Source of the DNA: a virus | Virus record (IMG/VR): IMGVR_UViG_3300021961_007097 | Coordinates: 1 to 30,101 of that record | Length of the DNA: 30,101 nucleotides | Direction: 5' to 3' (one strand) | Shown here: positions 22,842 through 29,393 of the stretch, piece by piece | Position numbering within the stretch: the first letter of the stretch is position 1 | Layout of the letters: each line of letters starts with the position of its first letter | The notes under the pieces: model-generated | What the model was told of the DNA's origin: nothing | Seen by the model: only the letters and a program-made list of their open reading frames with translations | Database searches by the model: none | Program-made: the position numbers and the translations under genes

Positions 22842-24734
22842 TCAATCGTCTGTGTTTTCATCGGTAAAATACTCATTATATGAAGAGTTAATCCGACGAA
22901 TAAACTCTTTAAAAAATGATTTATTATTCTCAGGAGTGACCAGTTCCCCGTCTACAATAAGGTCTGCTACTTGTTGTTTATCTCGTAAAATGTCTCGCAT
23001 ATATTCATCGATAGTATCTGGACAAATCATGTAATATGCTTGCACTTGGTTGGTCTGTCCAATACGATGGGTTCTATCTTCCGCCTGCTCATGGTTTGCT
23101 GGTGTGAAGTCCATGTTAAGGAACACTACAGTATCTATGACTTTTTGCAGTCCATCAATGCCCATACCCGCCGCCATTAGGCTAAAACATCCTATTTTTG
23201 CTTGACCACTAACTAATCGATCAATACTATTTTGTCGTTCATCCCGTTTCATTTCTCCCGTCAATAATGCCGCTTTATCCCCGTAATGATCAGTCAGAAA
23301 TTTCAATGGTGTTAAATAATTACTAAATATTAAAATTGACCTATCGTTATCTAAAAACTCATCAATCATTTCCATAACTCGTGGTATTTTCTTGTCTATA
23401 AGAAAATTTTGTAATTTTGGCATATGACCAATCGACGGTTTTTCTATTTTCCACCGACCAAATACTTCCTTCAATAGTGTTTGGTATTCTTTATATTCAT
23501 CTTTAGTTAATTCTACATATAAATCATTTCGTTGTTTTTTCGGTAATTCGGTCAATACTTCACTTTTTTTTCTACGAATGACCACATCTTTTGTTCTGTC
23601 GTGGAGATCTTGAAGATTTTTCGGAGGTTCACCTTTCCATCCACCATATCGTTCTACAAAGTGATAAAAATTATTAAATCTGTCTTTGTCCAAGAAATTC
23701 AATAATGAAAATGCTTCTATGGGACGAGACATGACTGGTGTACCCGTTAAGAATATACTGTATTTTGTTTTTACTCCTGGATACTTACGACGCTCCTTCC
23801 ACGAACCCAAGATACTTTTTGCCCGTATTGTTTGACGGTTTTTAAGATAGGTCGCTTCGTCACACACAAGTAAATCGAATGCTTGGTCACGAAGCCAATG
23901 AGAATTTTTAGACACAGCATCGTAATGTGTAATATGAAACTGATTTCGGAGATGACCGTCGTAAGTTTTACTATCCCATATGGTACTCTCCTTTCCAGTA
24001 AATTTTTTGATTTCTCGTTGCCAATTAATTACTACAGATAATGGACATACAATTAAAGTTTTCAGATTGTGTAATTGTGCATACGAAATTGCCTGCACGG
24101 TTTTCCCCAATCCCGGCGCGTCTGCGATTAAACATCGACCTCCCGCTTTATCAATAAACTTTACACCAATCGTTTGATACCCATATAAGGATAATTTTAA
24201 TCCAGGTATTTTAAAATCTTTATCATCATCTTGACTTCGGATTTCATCTAATTGTTGTCGTCGTGATTTTAATCCATCCACAACATCTAGTACTTTTTTA
24301 TCACATTTAATATCAGTAAATAATTTAAATACTTTGGGGAGATGTACTACTGGAAATTCCCAATACTTTTCATCATTATTCCATTTACGACCATCAATTT
24401 CATATTTAAATTTTGCCAACATTGCTTTGTCGTAGGGCATAATGATTGCTGCGGTCTTTTTATCAACCAATATCACTTCTACTTTACTATTTGATATATT
24501 GGGTAAATCTTTATATGATATCGTAGGATTATTTGTTCGTGGTAAATCTAATTCACTAACATCTTCACCCATCAGTGTTTTTGCGGCAGCCACACGCCAG
24601 AGCTCTGGTAATCCTTCTTGTCCAGACATCCATTCTAAATACGAAGGAACACTCCTTGCAACATGTGCTAAGGAGTGTCCTTTAAATCTACCCCAAGTGA
24701 AAATTACATGTTCACTCGACTGGTGTATTGTCAT
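22842..24734 (-). CDS. SNF2-family helicase/translocase with HARP-like domain
   Basis: A superfamily 2 SNF2-type ATPase of about 630 residues. After a short N-terminal module (TWGRFKGHSLAHVARSVPSYLEWM, like the ExoX C-terminal/PARP-adjacent fold) comes a HARP-like segment (KWNNDEKYWEFPV) and then the motor. Motif I is DAPGLGKTVQA and motif II is CDEAT. Motif III is LTGTPV, motif V AAGMGIDG and motif VI EDRTHRIGQ. The layout recalls SMARCAL1/HARP annealing helicases, which remodel forks, and it could replace T4 UvsW, although UvsW is not SNF2-like in detail. The ATG at 24734 is used; an earlier ATG at 24755 is possible, and both overlap the small upstream gene. The family is certain. Confidence 0.9.
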   Translation of the reverse strand: MTIHQSSEHVIFTWGRFKGHSLAHVARSVPSYLEWMSGQEGLPELWRVAAAKTLMGEDVSELDLPRTNNPTISYKDLPNISNSKVEVILVDKKTAAIIMPYDKAMLAKFKYEIDGRKWNNDEKYWEFPVVHLPKVFKLFTDIKCDKKVLDVVDGLKSRRQQLDEIRSQDDDKDFKIPGLKLSLYGYQTIGVKFIDKAGGRCLIADAPGLGKTVQAISYAQLHNLKTLIVCPLSVVINWQREIKKFTGKESTIWDSKTYDGHLRNQFHITHYDAVSKNSHWLRDQAFDLLVCDEATYLKNRQTIRAKSILGSWKERRKYPGVKTKYSIFLTGTPVMSRPIEAFSLLNFLDKDRFNNFYHFVERYGGWKGEPPKNLQDLHDRTKDVVIRRKKSEVLTELPKKQRNDLYVELTKDEYKEYQTLLKEVFGRWKIEKPSIGHMPKLQNFLIDKKIPRVMEMIDEFLDNDRSILIFSNYLTPLKFLTDHYGDKAALLTGEMKRDERQNSIDRLVSGQAKIGCFSLMAAGMGIDGLQKVIDTVVFLNMDFTPANHEQAEDRTHRIGQTNQVQAYYMICPDTIDEYMRDILRDKQQVADLIVDGELVTPENNKSFFKEFIRRINSSYNEYFTDENTDD

Positions 24735-24924
24735 CTTGTTTATCCATTTGGACATAGTGTAGCGAATCAATATCTAATTTCCACCCATCTTCTGGTTGTA
24801 AGTTTAACATTCGCATAAATTCCAAATTTGCTTCTGTTAAATTATTTAGTGATTGATTAACCCGATCACGATGTTCTTGAATTAACATTTTAATTGCCAA
24901 AGGTACAGGTATTTTATTTTGCAT
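24712..24924 (-). CDS. small hypothetical protein
   Basis: A 70-residue protein I do not recognise. Residues 10-40 form an amphipathic helix rich in Asn, Leu and Glu (EHRDRVNQSLNNLTEANLEF). It is followed by a short motif NLQPEDGWKLD and an acidic tail ending DKQDDNTPVE. There are no cysteines or membrane segments. It lies one base from the DUF483-methyltransferase gene and overlaps the SNF2 helicase start, so it is part of the same transcript and is probably coupled to the helicase. Its reading frame is convincing because of the tight packing, but the function is unknown. Confidence 0.65.
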   Translation of the reverse strand: MQNKIPVPLAIKMLIQEHRDRVNQSLNNLTEANLEFMRMLNLQPEDGWKLDIDSLHYVQMDKQDDNTPVE

Positions 24925-24925
24925 A

Positions 24926-26398
24926 TTATACTTTTCTCTTGAATAGTTGTGCTACATCATCTTGTCTATGAATAACAGGTCCAGCGGGTTCCCACTCAAC
25001 ATCCAATCCCGTTAATTTCATCATATTGTCTATAGTTTTATACTTTACAGTCCAGTCACAAGTCAAATTAATCAAAATTAAATCGGTTTTTTCATATAAC
25101 TGTTGACGGAATGCTCTTGCTTTATCTGGTGATGTCTCCATCAAACGACCTGGCATAAGTAGTACTAGACTGTAATACTCTTCTTTCCAGTTTTGTAGAT
25201 CGAATATATCACCCATAGTGAATATACCCCAGTGTATATTTGTCGCTGCAGACATACATCGTTGACGATCCATTTCTACACCATGCGGAATTAAATCTTG
25301 TCTAGTTCCTACTACACGACCTAACAAGACTCCATTACCACATCCCAAATCCAGTACATTTCCAGAGGGAACATATTTCATATCACCGATAGCATCAATA
25401 ATTACTTCATGAAAATGATCCATTGCTTCCTTAAATCTAAATCCATTTTCTTCCCACAATGAAGTATCCTCCAATGATTTTTGGAAAGATTTTGTAGTAG
25501 TAATTGGTTTAATTTTAATTTTCTTTTCTGTGTATGGATACATAGTTCCCGACATTCCATCTTCAGGATATACGGCGTTATGTTTTTGAACAGTGTATTT
25601 CCAAGGCGTCATGTCTGTTCGTGAAGAAATCTTATTAATTGGTGTTTTAATTTCTGCAATACCGTGTAAAGCAGACCATTCCACGGGCCAAGATAATAAT
25701 TCATAAATCCAATCTACTTCTTCACCATACCCCAATTGACGACCCAATTCCGCCATTTTCATACCCATATCTTGTGTATGTGAGCAATTAAAAGAACATG
25801 GAAGATGTGATACTAATCGAACACCTTGCCATCTCCACAAAATATTACATTCTGGTGGGGTATCTTCTTTAATGTGTATGGTTCTAACATCATCCGTTAT
25901 TTGCATCTTATCTACTGACATTGGCCAAGTAGTGTCAACAAACTGTCGATTTATCCAGTTTTCTAAATAAAAATCAATACAACATTCTGGATATCCTAAT
26001 AACTCACCAACTCTTTTATTATTTAATGGTTTGGTGTTCCATAATGCATACCACTCTTTTGCTAATTCTTCGGTCTTTGTAAATACGACACGAAGCCGGT
26101 ATGGTTTACCTGGTTGGTATGGTTGTGATGTGGAAGAATATGTTGTGGTGACACCTTCTTTTGCTAAGGGTACGACCATAACACCATATTGTTTATATTC
26201 TTCAATCAGATTACTTAGTTCATTTGAATTAATAATATCCAATGTGCTTGGTCGTATATCATGAACAACCGACATTCGTTCGATGTGTTTCCATGCGGAA
26301 GATATCGAAGACAATATTTTTTCATACTTATGTTTATTTTCAATAGTGGTCCACTGTACTCGTGTCCAGTCTGGTAATACTGTATTTAGTCTTTGCAT
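24926..26398 (-). CDS. DUF483-like domain fused to a SAM-dependent methyltransferase
   Basis: A 490-residue two-domain protein. The N-terminal half resembles DUF483: LLGYPECC at 133-140 and LPCSFNCSHTQD at 199-210, giving four conserved cysteines that may bind a metal or Fe-S cluster. The C-terminal part (from about 325) is a class I Rossmann methyltransferase with VLDLGCGNGVLLG (348-360) for SAM binding and GVEMD at about 373-377, the acidic end of beta 2. It likely transfers a methyl group to an unknown target. It lies two genes downstream of the radical SAM gene, in the same run with an HADH-motif protein between, so it may act on the same substrate as the radical SAM enzyme (inference). 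Confidence 0.78.
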   Translation of the reverse strand: MQRLNTVLPDWTRVQWTTIENKHKYEKILSSISSAWKHIERMSVVHDIRPSTLDIINSNELSNLIEEYKQYGVMVVPLAKEGVTTTYSSTSQPYQPGKPYRLRVVFTKTEELAKEWYALWNTKPLNNKRVGELLGYPECCIDFYLENWINRQFVDTTWPMSVDKMQITDDVRTIHIKEDTPPECNILWRWQGVRLVSHLPCSFNCSHTQDMGMKMAELGRQLGYGEEVDWIYELLSWPVEWSALHGIAEIKTPINKISSRTDMTPWKYTVQKHNAVYPEDGMSGTMYPYTEKKIKIKPITTTKSFQKSLEDTSLWEENGFRFKEAMDHFHEVIIDAIGDMKYVPSGNVLDLGCGNGVLLGRVVGTRQDLIPHGVEMDRQRCMSAATNIHWGIFTMGDIFDLQNWKEEYYSLVLLMPGRLMETSPDKARAFRQQLYEKTDLILINLTCDWTVKYKTIDNMMKLTGLDVEWEPAGPVIHRQDDVAQLFKRKV

Positions 26399-26415
26399 AA
26401 CCTATTGGTTGAATA

Positions 26416-26784
26416 TCAAATATTGAGTTTACTCTTTTCTTCGGCAATAAGTTGTTGTAAAAATGATTTCCATTCCATATTTGCCGGAGTTTCTTGTTTT
26501 TCCGTATTATCAAGTGGACCAAATTGTGCTTCCCATGCACGACGATATTCACCAGTTTCATCTACATGGTCCGCGTGTTGGTTACCATTTTCATCAGTAA
26601 ACTTAAATTTTGGATGTTCCCCGTGTGATGGAATTTCTTGTACAGGTATTCCATCCAATACTCGAAATTCTTCTGGGAGTTCTATTAGTGCGCCAGATTC
26701 CCATAAATCTTTCACTACTTCAAATCGTTTTCCATACGCACCAGTAGTATCAATATGATCTGCGTGCAATCCATCCTTTTGCAT
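26416..26784 (-). CDS. small protein with two HADHxDxTGxY motifs
   Basis: A 122-residue hydrophilic protein without a known family. It carries two copies of HADHxDxTGxY: HADHIDTTGAY at 7-17 and HADHVDETGEY at 70-80. The same motif, HADHTDATGQY, ends the radical SAM protein encoded just upstream. The part between holds LPEEFRVLDGIPVQEIPSHG, and the C-terminus is a charged helix. The shared H-x-D-x-T core is also the repeat unit of the nearby fibre-like proteins. It could be a substrate, an adaptor carrying the same recognition motif, or a short virion component. The frame is confirmed by close packing: 17 bases before the methyltransferase gene and 21 bases after the radical SAM gene. Confidence 0.72.
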   Translation of the reverse strand: MQKDGLHADHIDTTGAYGKRFEVVKDLWESGALIELPEEFRVLDGIPVQEIPSHGEHPKFKFTDENGNQHADHVDETGEYRRAWEAQFGPLDNTEKQETPANMEWKSFLQQLIAEEKSKLNI

Positions 26785-26805
26785 AATACATTCCTCGTAA
26801 AATTA

Positions 26806-28107
26806 TTAAAGTTCTATACCAAATTTTTCAAAAAATTCTTTCTTGTACTGACCTGTTGCATCGGTATGATCGGCGTGGGGAGCTACGTGCCCAAGTTTCA
26901 TTCTATTTAACTGATTTGTTATATATCGTTCTATGTCAAATTTACCTTCTAAATGTCTGGTAATTTGTGTAATCCGTAATTCAACACCTTTACTAAATCC
27001 ATATAACATGATTTCTTCATATTTTTTTAAATCTGGATGTAGTGAAAATGGTTGTTGTCCTTTCTTCAACATTAATTTTTCATACATACTAAATAAGGTT
27101 TTCCAATTCAAACAAGTATCAGTTTTGTTACGCCAATCCATGTTAATTCCAGTGCCAGGACAATGCCCCTTACACATAAGGAAAAATCTGCATCCTTGAC
27201 AACCACCGTATTCTTCTGGGGTATGGTATAGTGCCAACTGTCGTTCATATCCATCATACTGTGCTTTAATCCAGTTAATACCATCTTTGTTTCCACGCCC
27301 ACAATTTGATTGGTTTCCCTGTGAGTCAATTCCTTGTACTGCGTGTGTAGTATACGGATCGCACGGACGAAAAGTACATGTTGCCGTGTCATCATTCATA
27401 TTCATCATAACATCGATGTCACGGAATAAATCAAAAGTAAATTTTCCTTTTAATTCCGTTAATTCAAATTCCCACATATCTAGTAGAAATTCTACATTTT
27501 GTTCAGGGGTAAGTGCTAATGTTTCTCCCACCTGACTATGATCAATTTCCAATGGATGTAGTCTTGCACCATCAACACCCCAAGATCGTAATTCACGAAT
27601 CCAATTCTTAAATCGTTCACGGTATTTTGGTAATCCATTCTTTTTATGGATCGTGATAATTAAACCCATTGAAATTTTTTCTTGATGCAATCTCTTTATA
27701 GCATCCATAGATTTTTTTGTTAATTCACGAGTTTTTTCCAATGATCCAGCCCATCTGGTATCATTCATTTCATCAGGTCCATCTACCGATACACCCACAT
27801 GTACTTTATATTTTTTAAACATTTCAATATGTCGATCTGTAATTAAAGTACCGTTGGTTTGAATACCGTTTCCACCGTACTGTTCAAATCCCCATTTAAA
27901 AATAGTTTCTAAATCATCAATATCAGTTAATAATGGTTCACCACCAAATATAATAAATTGCCCACCTTCTCGTTCTAATCCCTTTAACATTTTTTCAACA
28001 GAATATGTTTTATGACGGAAATTACCCGCGTCACGCATGGGATGTTCGTAACAATACGGACAACTTAAATTACATACTACACCAACTGGTTCCAATTCAA
28101 TTGTCAT
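26806..28107 (-). CDS. radical SAM/SPASM enzyme (peptide maturase-like)
   Basis: A 433-residue radical SAM protein. The cluster-binding motif is C-NLS-C-PY-C at 12, 16 and 19 (CX3CX2C). FGGEPLL and GVSVDGP are the usual SAM-binding and barrel strands. The C-terminal third has a SPASM/twitch cysteine set (CGRGN, CQGCRFFLMCKGHCPG, then DTC), as in anSME and peptide-modifying enzymes, for auxiliary Fe-S clusters. The last 25 residues carry HADHTDATGQY, a motif shared with the small downstream protein and close to the fibre repeats. A strong promoter and a leader of about 27 bases precede the ATG at 28107. Substrates are unknown; peptide modification is inferred from SPASM and context. Confidence 0.9.
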   Translation of the reverse strand: MTIELEPVGVVCNLSCPYCYEHPMRDAGNFRHKTYSVEKMLKGLEREGGQFIIFGGEPLLTDIDDLETIFKWGFEQYGGNGIQTNGTLITDRHIEMFKKYKVHVGVSVDGPDEMNDTRWAGSLEKTRELTKKSMDAIKRLHQEKISMGLIITIHKKNGLPKYRERFKNWIRELRSWGVDGARLHPLEIDHSQVGETLALTPEQNVEFLLDMWEFELTELKGKFTFDLFRDIDVMMNMNDDTATCTFRPCDPYTTHAVQGIDSQGNQSNCGRGNKDGINWIKAQYDGYERQLALYHTPEEYGGCQGCRFFLMCKGHCPGTGINMDWRNKTDTCLNWKTLFSMYEKLMLKKGQQPFSLHPDLKKYEEIMLYGFSKGVELRITQITRHLEGKFDIERYITNQLNRMKLGHVAPHADHTDATGQYKKEFFEKFGIEL

Positions 28108-28140
28108 GTAAATAAAACCTCGTTTAATAAATCAAAATAT

Positions 28141-28169
28141 AATATACTTATTTAACATTAGTTTGTCAA
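28141..28169 (-). promoter_or_regulatory. sigma70-type promoter for the radical SAM-methyltransferase genes
   Basis: On the minus strand, TTGACA (28164-28169) is followed after exactly 17 bases by TATATT (28141-28146), a perfect -35 and a five-of-six -10. The predicted transcription start is near 28134, about 27 bases before the radical SAM ATG. The -35 overlaps the TGA stop of the Cys-rich fibre gene. This gives the enzyme genes a start independent of the upstream fibre genes. Confidence 0.7.
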
Positions 28170-28711
28170 GCCCCAACCAATACAGGTTGATCACTATGTG
28201 GTGTAGTTGCATCACTATGACTTGCTGGTGTGGTACCATCGTTATGCGCAGTTGTTGCGTTTGTGTGACTTGCTACTGTAGTACCGTCACTGTGTGGTGT
28301 GGTTGCATTACTGTGACTTGGTGATGTACTTCCATCACTGTGCGGTGTGGTTCCATCGCTGTGACTTCCAGGAGTAGTTCCGTCACTATGTGCTGATGTG
28401 GCGTTTGCATGCGACGCTGGACTATATGAATTACTATGCCCAGTATAAACATTATCATGCGGTATATAATAATCCCCATGTATGGCGCTGCATGAACCCG
28501 CATAATAAGACAAACACCCATTATTCATAACATATTTAGAAACACCATTATTGTACATGCCGGTATATGTTACAGGATTAGTACACGATGAATCATAATA
28601 ATATTGACAACCACAGGGTTGAGAACAATTATACCACATACAGGTATCTTTCGGTGCGTTACAATCATCAGAAAACGACCAACAATTAACTCCATTTGCA
28701 CTTGAACACAT
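28166..28711 (-). CDS. Cys-rich N-terminus with His-Asp repeat fibre-like protein
   Basis: A 181-residue protein in two parts. Residues 1-75 hold ten cysteines (2, 10, 17, 24, 29, 33, 35, 43, 66, 74) with many Tyr and Asn, suggesting disulfides or metal sites. Residues 92-172 are H-x-[D/N] repeats in 16-residue units of the form H-x-N-A-T-T-x-H-S-D-G-T-T-x-A-S. The chain ends PHSDQPVLVGA, a cap shared with the gene at 29394. No signal peptide or membrane segment is seen. It is probably an external fibre or spike component. The ATG at 28711 has AGGAG about ten bases upstream. Function is not known. Confidence 0.75.
   Translation of the reverse strand: MCSSANGVNCWSFSDDCNAPKDTCMWYNCSQPCGCQYYYDSSCTNPVTYTGMYNNGVSKYVMNNGCLSYYAGSCSAIHGDYYIPHDNVYTGHSNSYSPASHANATSAHSDGTTPGSHSDGTTPHSDGSTSPSHSNATTPHSDGTTVASHTNATTAHNDGTTPASHSDATTPHSDQPVLVGA
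28169..28411 (-). repeat. five tandem 16-residue H-x-[D/N] repeats (Cys-rich fibre protein)
   Basis: Each unit is 48 bases and encodes two His-containing heptad-like elements, H-x-[N/D]-A-T-T-x and H-[S/N]-D-G-T-T-x-x-S. Histidines recur with spacings of mostly 7 and 9. The last unit runs into the PVLVGA cap. The units differ at several codons, so this is an old protein repeat rather than a fresh DNA duplication. It is not a CRISPR array, because it is in frame and coding throughout. Confidence 0.85.
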
Positions 28712-28716
28712 ATTAA

Positions 28717-28797
28717 TTATACTCCTATATTATTATCAGTTGAAAACATGATAAACGGTCTAATTGGAATGTGCTGATAGACGATCCCATACTTCAT
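28717..28797 (-). CDS. possible very small ORF (26 residues)
   Basis: A 26-codon frame starting at an ATG that overlaps the stop of the fibre gene at 28794 (ATGA). It begins MKYGIVYQHIPIRPFIMF and ends near GIGV-like residues before TAA. The AGGAG site of the next gene lies around its end. Coupling by overlap is the only support; it may be chance. If not translated, this 82-base gap is just the leader of the Cys-rich fibre gene. Confidence 0.25.
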   Translation of the reverse strand: MKYGIVYQHIPIRPFIMFSTDNNIGV

Positions 28798-29387
28798 GGA
28801 GTATAGTAATTGGTATGTGATTGCGGACTATCACCATGTCCCCCATAATTACTATGGTTGGGTGAGCTATATCCATTTCCATGACTTGCCGCTACATTAC
28901 TGTGACTTGCTGGTGTAGTTCCATCACTATGACTTGCCGCGATATTTATATGACTTGCTGGTGTGGTTCCATCACTATGACTCGCTGCGATATCCGTATG
29001 ACTTGCTGGCGTTGTTCCATCACTATGACTTGCTGCTATATCCGTGTGGCTAGGATTTGTTGTTGCGTCGGTGTGACTCGCTGCAACATCCGTGTGGCCA
29101 CGGCGCTTACTAGTATTAGTAGAAATCCAATGCCAAAAAGTACTCTCTACCCACACTGATCCTTGTTTTGCACCAGCTACAATTCCTAGATCCGTACTTA
29201 CAATGTATCGGTCCACTCCCGACTGATCTATGTAATGGAAATCATTTCCATCAATCCAAATAGAACCGGGTTTAGCTCCTACAGGACTACCAACAGAAGT
29301 ACCTGTGTAATAGTACTCTGTTCCTGTTCCATCTACAAAGTGAAAGTTGGATCCGCTTATCCAAATACTACCTATTGTTTTTGGCAT
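28794..29387 (-). CDS. fibre-like protein: GSIW beta repeats plus His-Asp repeats
   Basis: A 197-residue protein. The N-terminal part has three copies, 35 residues apart, of a G-S-[I/V]-W-x-x-x-x-x-[F]-H-[F/Y/W]-[V/I] unit (residues 6, 41 and 76), which look like beta hairpins. A basic KRRG links to residues 98-169: four and a half copies of a 16-residue repeat, H-T-D-I-A-A-S-H-S-D-G-T-T-P-A-S. The end (NHSNYGGHGDSPQSH) is His/Gly-rich and lacks the PVLVGA cap. It is probably a tail fibre, whisker or capsid-decorating fibre. It is the middle of three related genes and is adjacent (six bases) to the larger paralogue. Confidence 0.78.
   Translation of the reverse strand: MPKTIGSIWISGSNFHFVDGTGTEYYYTGTSVGSPVGAKPGSIWIDGNDFHYIDQSGVDRYIVSTDLGIVAGAKQGSVWVESTFWHWISTNTSKRRGHTDVAASHTDATTNPSHTDIAASHSDGTTPASHTDIAASHSDGTTPASHINIAASHSDGTTPASHSNVAASHGNGYSSPNHSNYGGHGDSPQSHTNYYTP
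28881..29096 (-). repeat. 4.5 tandem 16-residue repeats in the middle fibre protein
   Basis: Units of 48 bases encode HTDVAASHTDATTNPS, two copies of HTDIAASHSDGTTPAS and HINIAASHSDGTTPAS, then half a unit. Two neighbouring units have identical protein sequence, so recent unequal exchange is likely. Histidine spacing alternates 7 and 9, and almost every His is followed after one residue by Asp or Asn. Confidence 0.88.
29058..29258 (-). repeat. duplicated GSVW-KRRG-HTD block (copy 1; copy 2 at 29901-30101)
   Basis: Two blocks of equal length (201 bases, 67 codons) encode nearly the same protein: F-H-Y-I-D-Q, DRYIVSTDLG, GAK-x-GSVW, ESTFWHWIST, KRRGHTDVAASHTDATT. The second copy reaches the window edge. 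This marks the two fibre genes as paralogues made by a local duplication or recombination of the N-terminal module. Confidence 0.85.
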
Positions 29388-29393
29388 AATATA

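Noticed and set aside
22828-22842. TATAAATA as a T4 late promoter
   Set aside because: It lies on the plus strand, where there are no genes to transcribe.
28944-28956. Minus-strand TATAAATA inside the middle fibre gene
   Set aside because: It falls within a coding repeat, is explained by its Asn/Ile codons, and has no gene start at a suitable distance.
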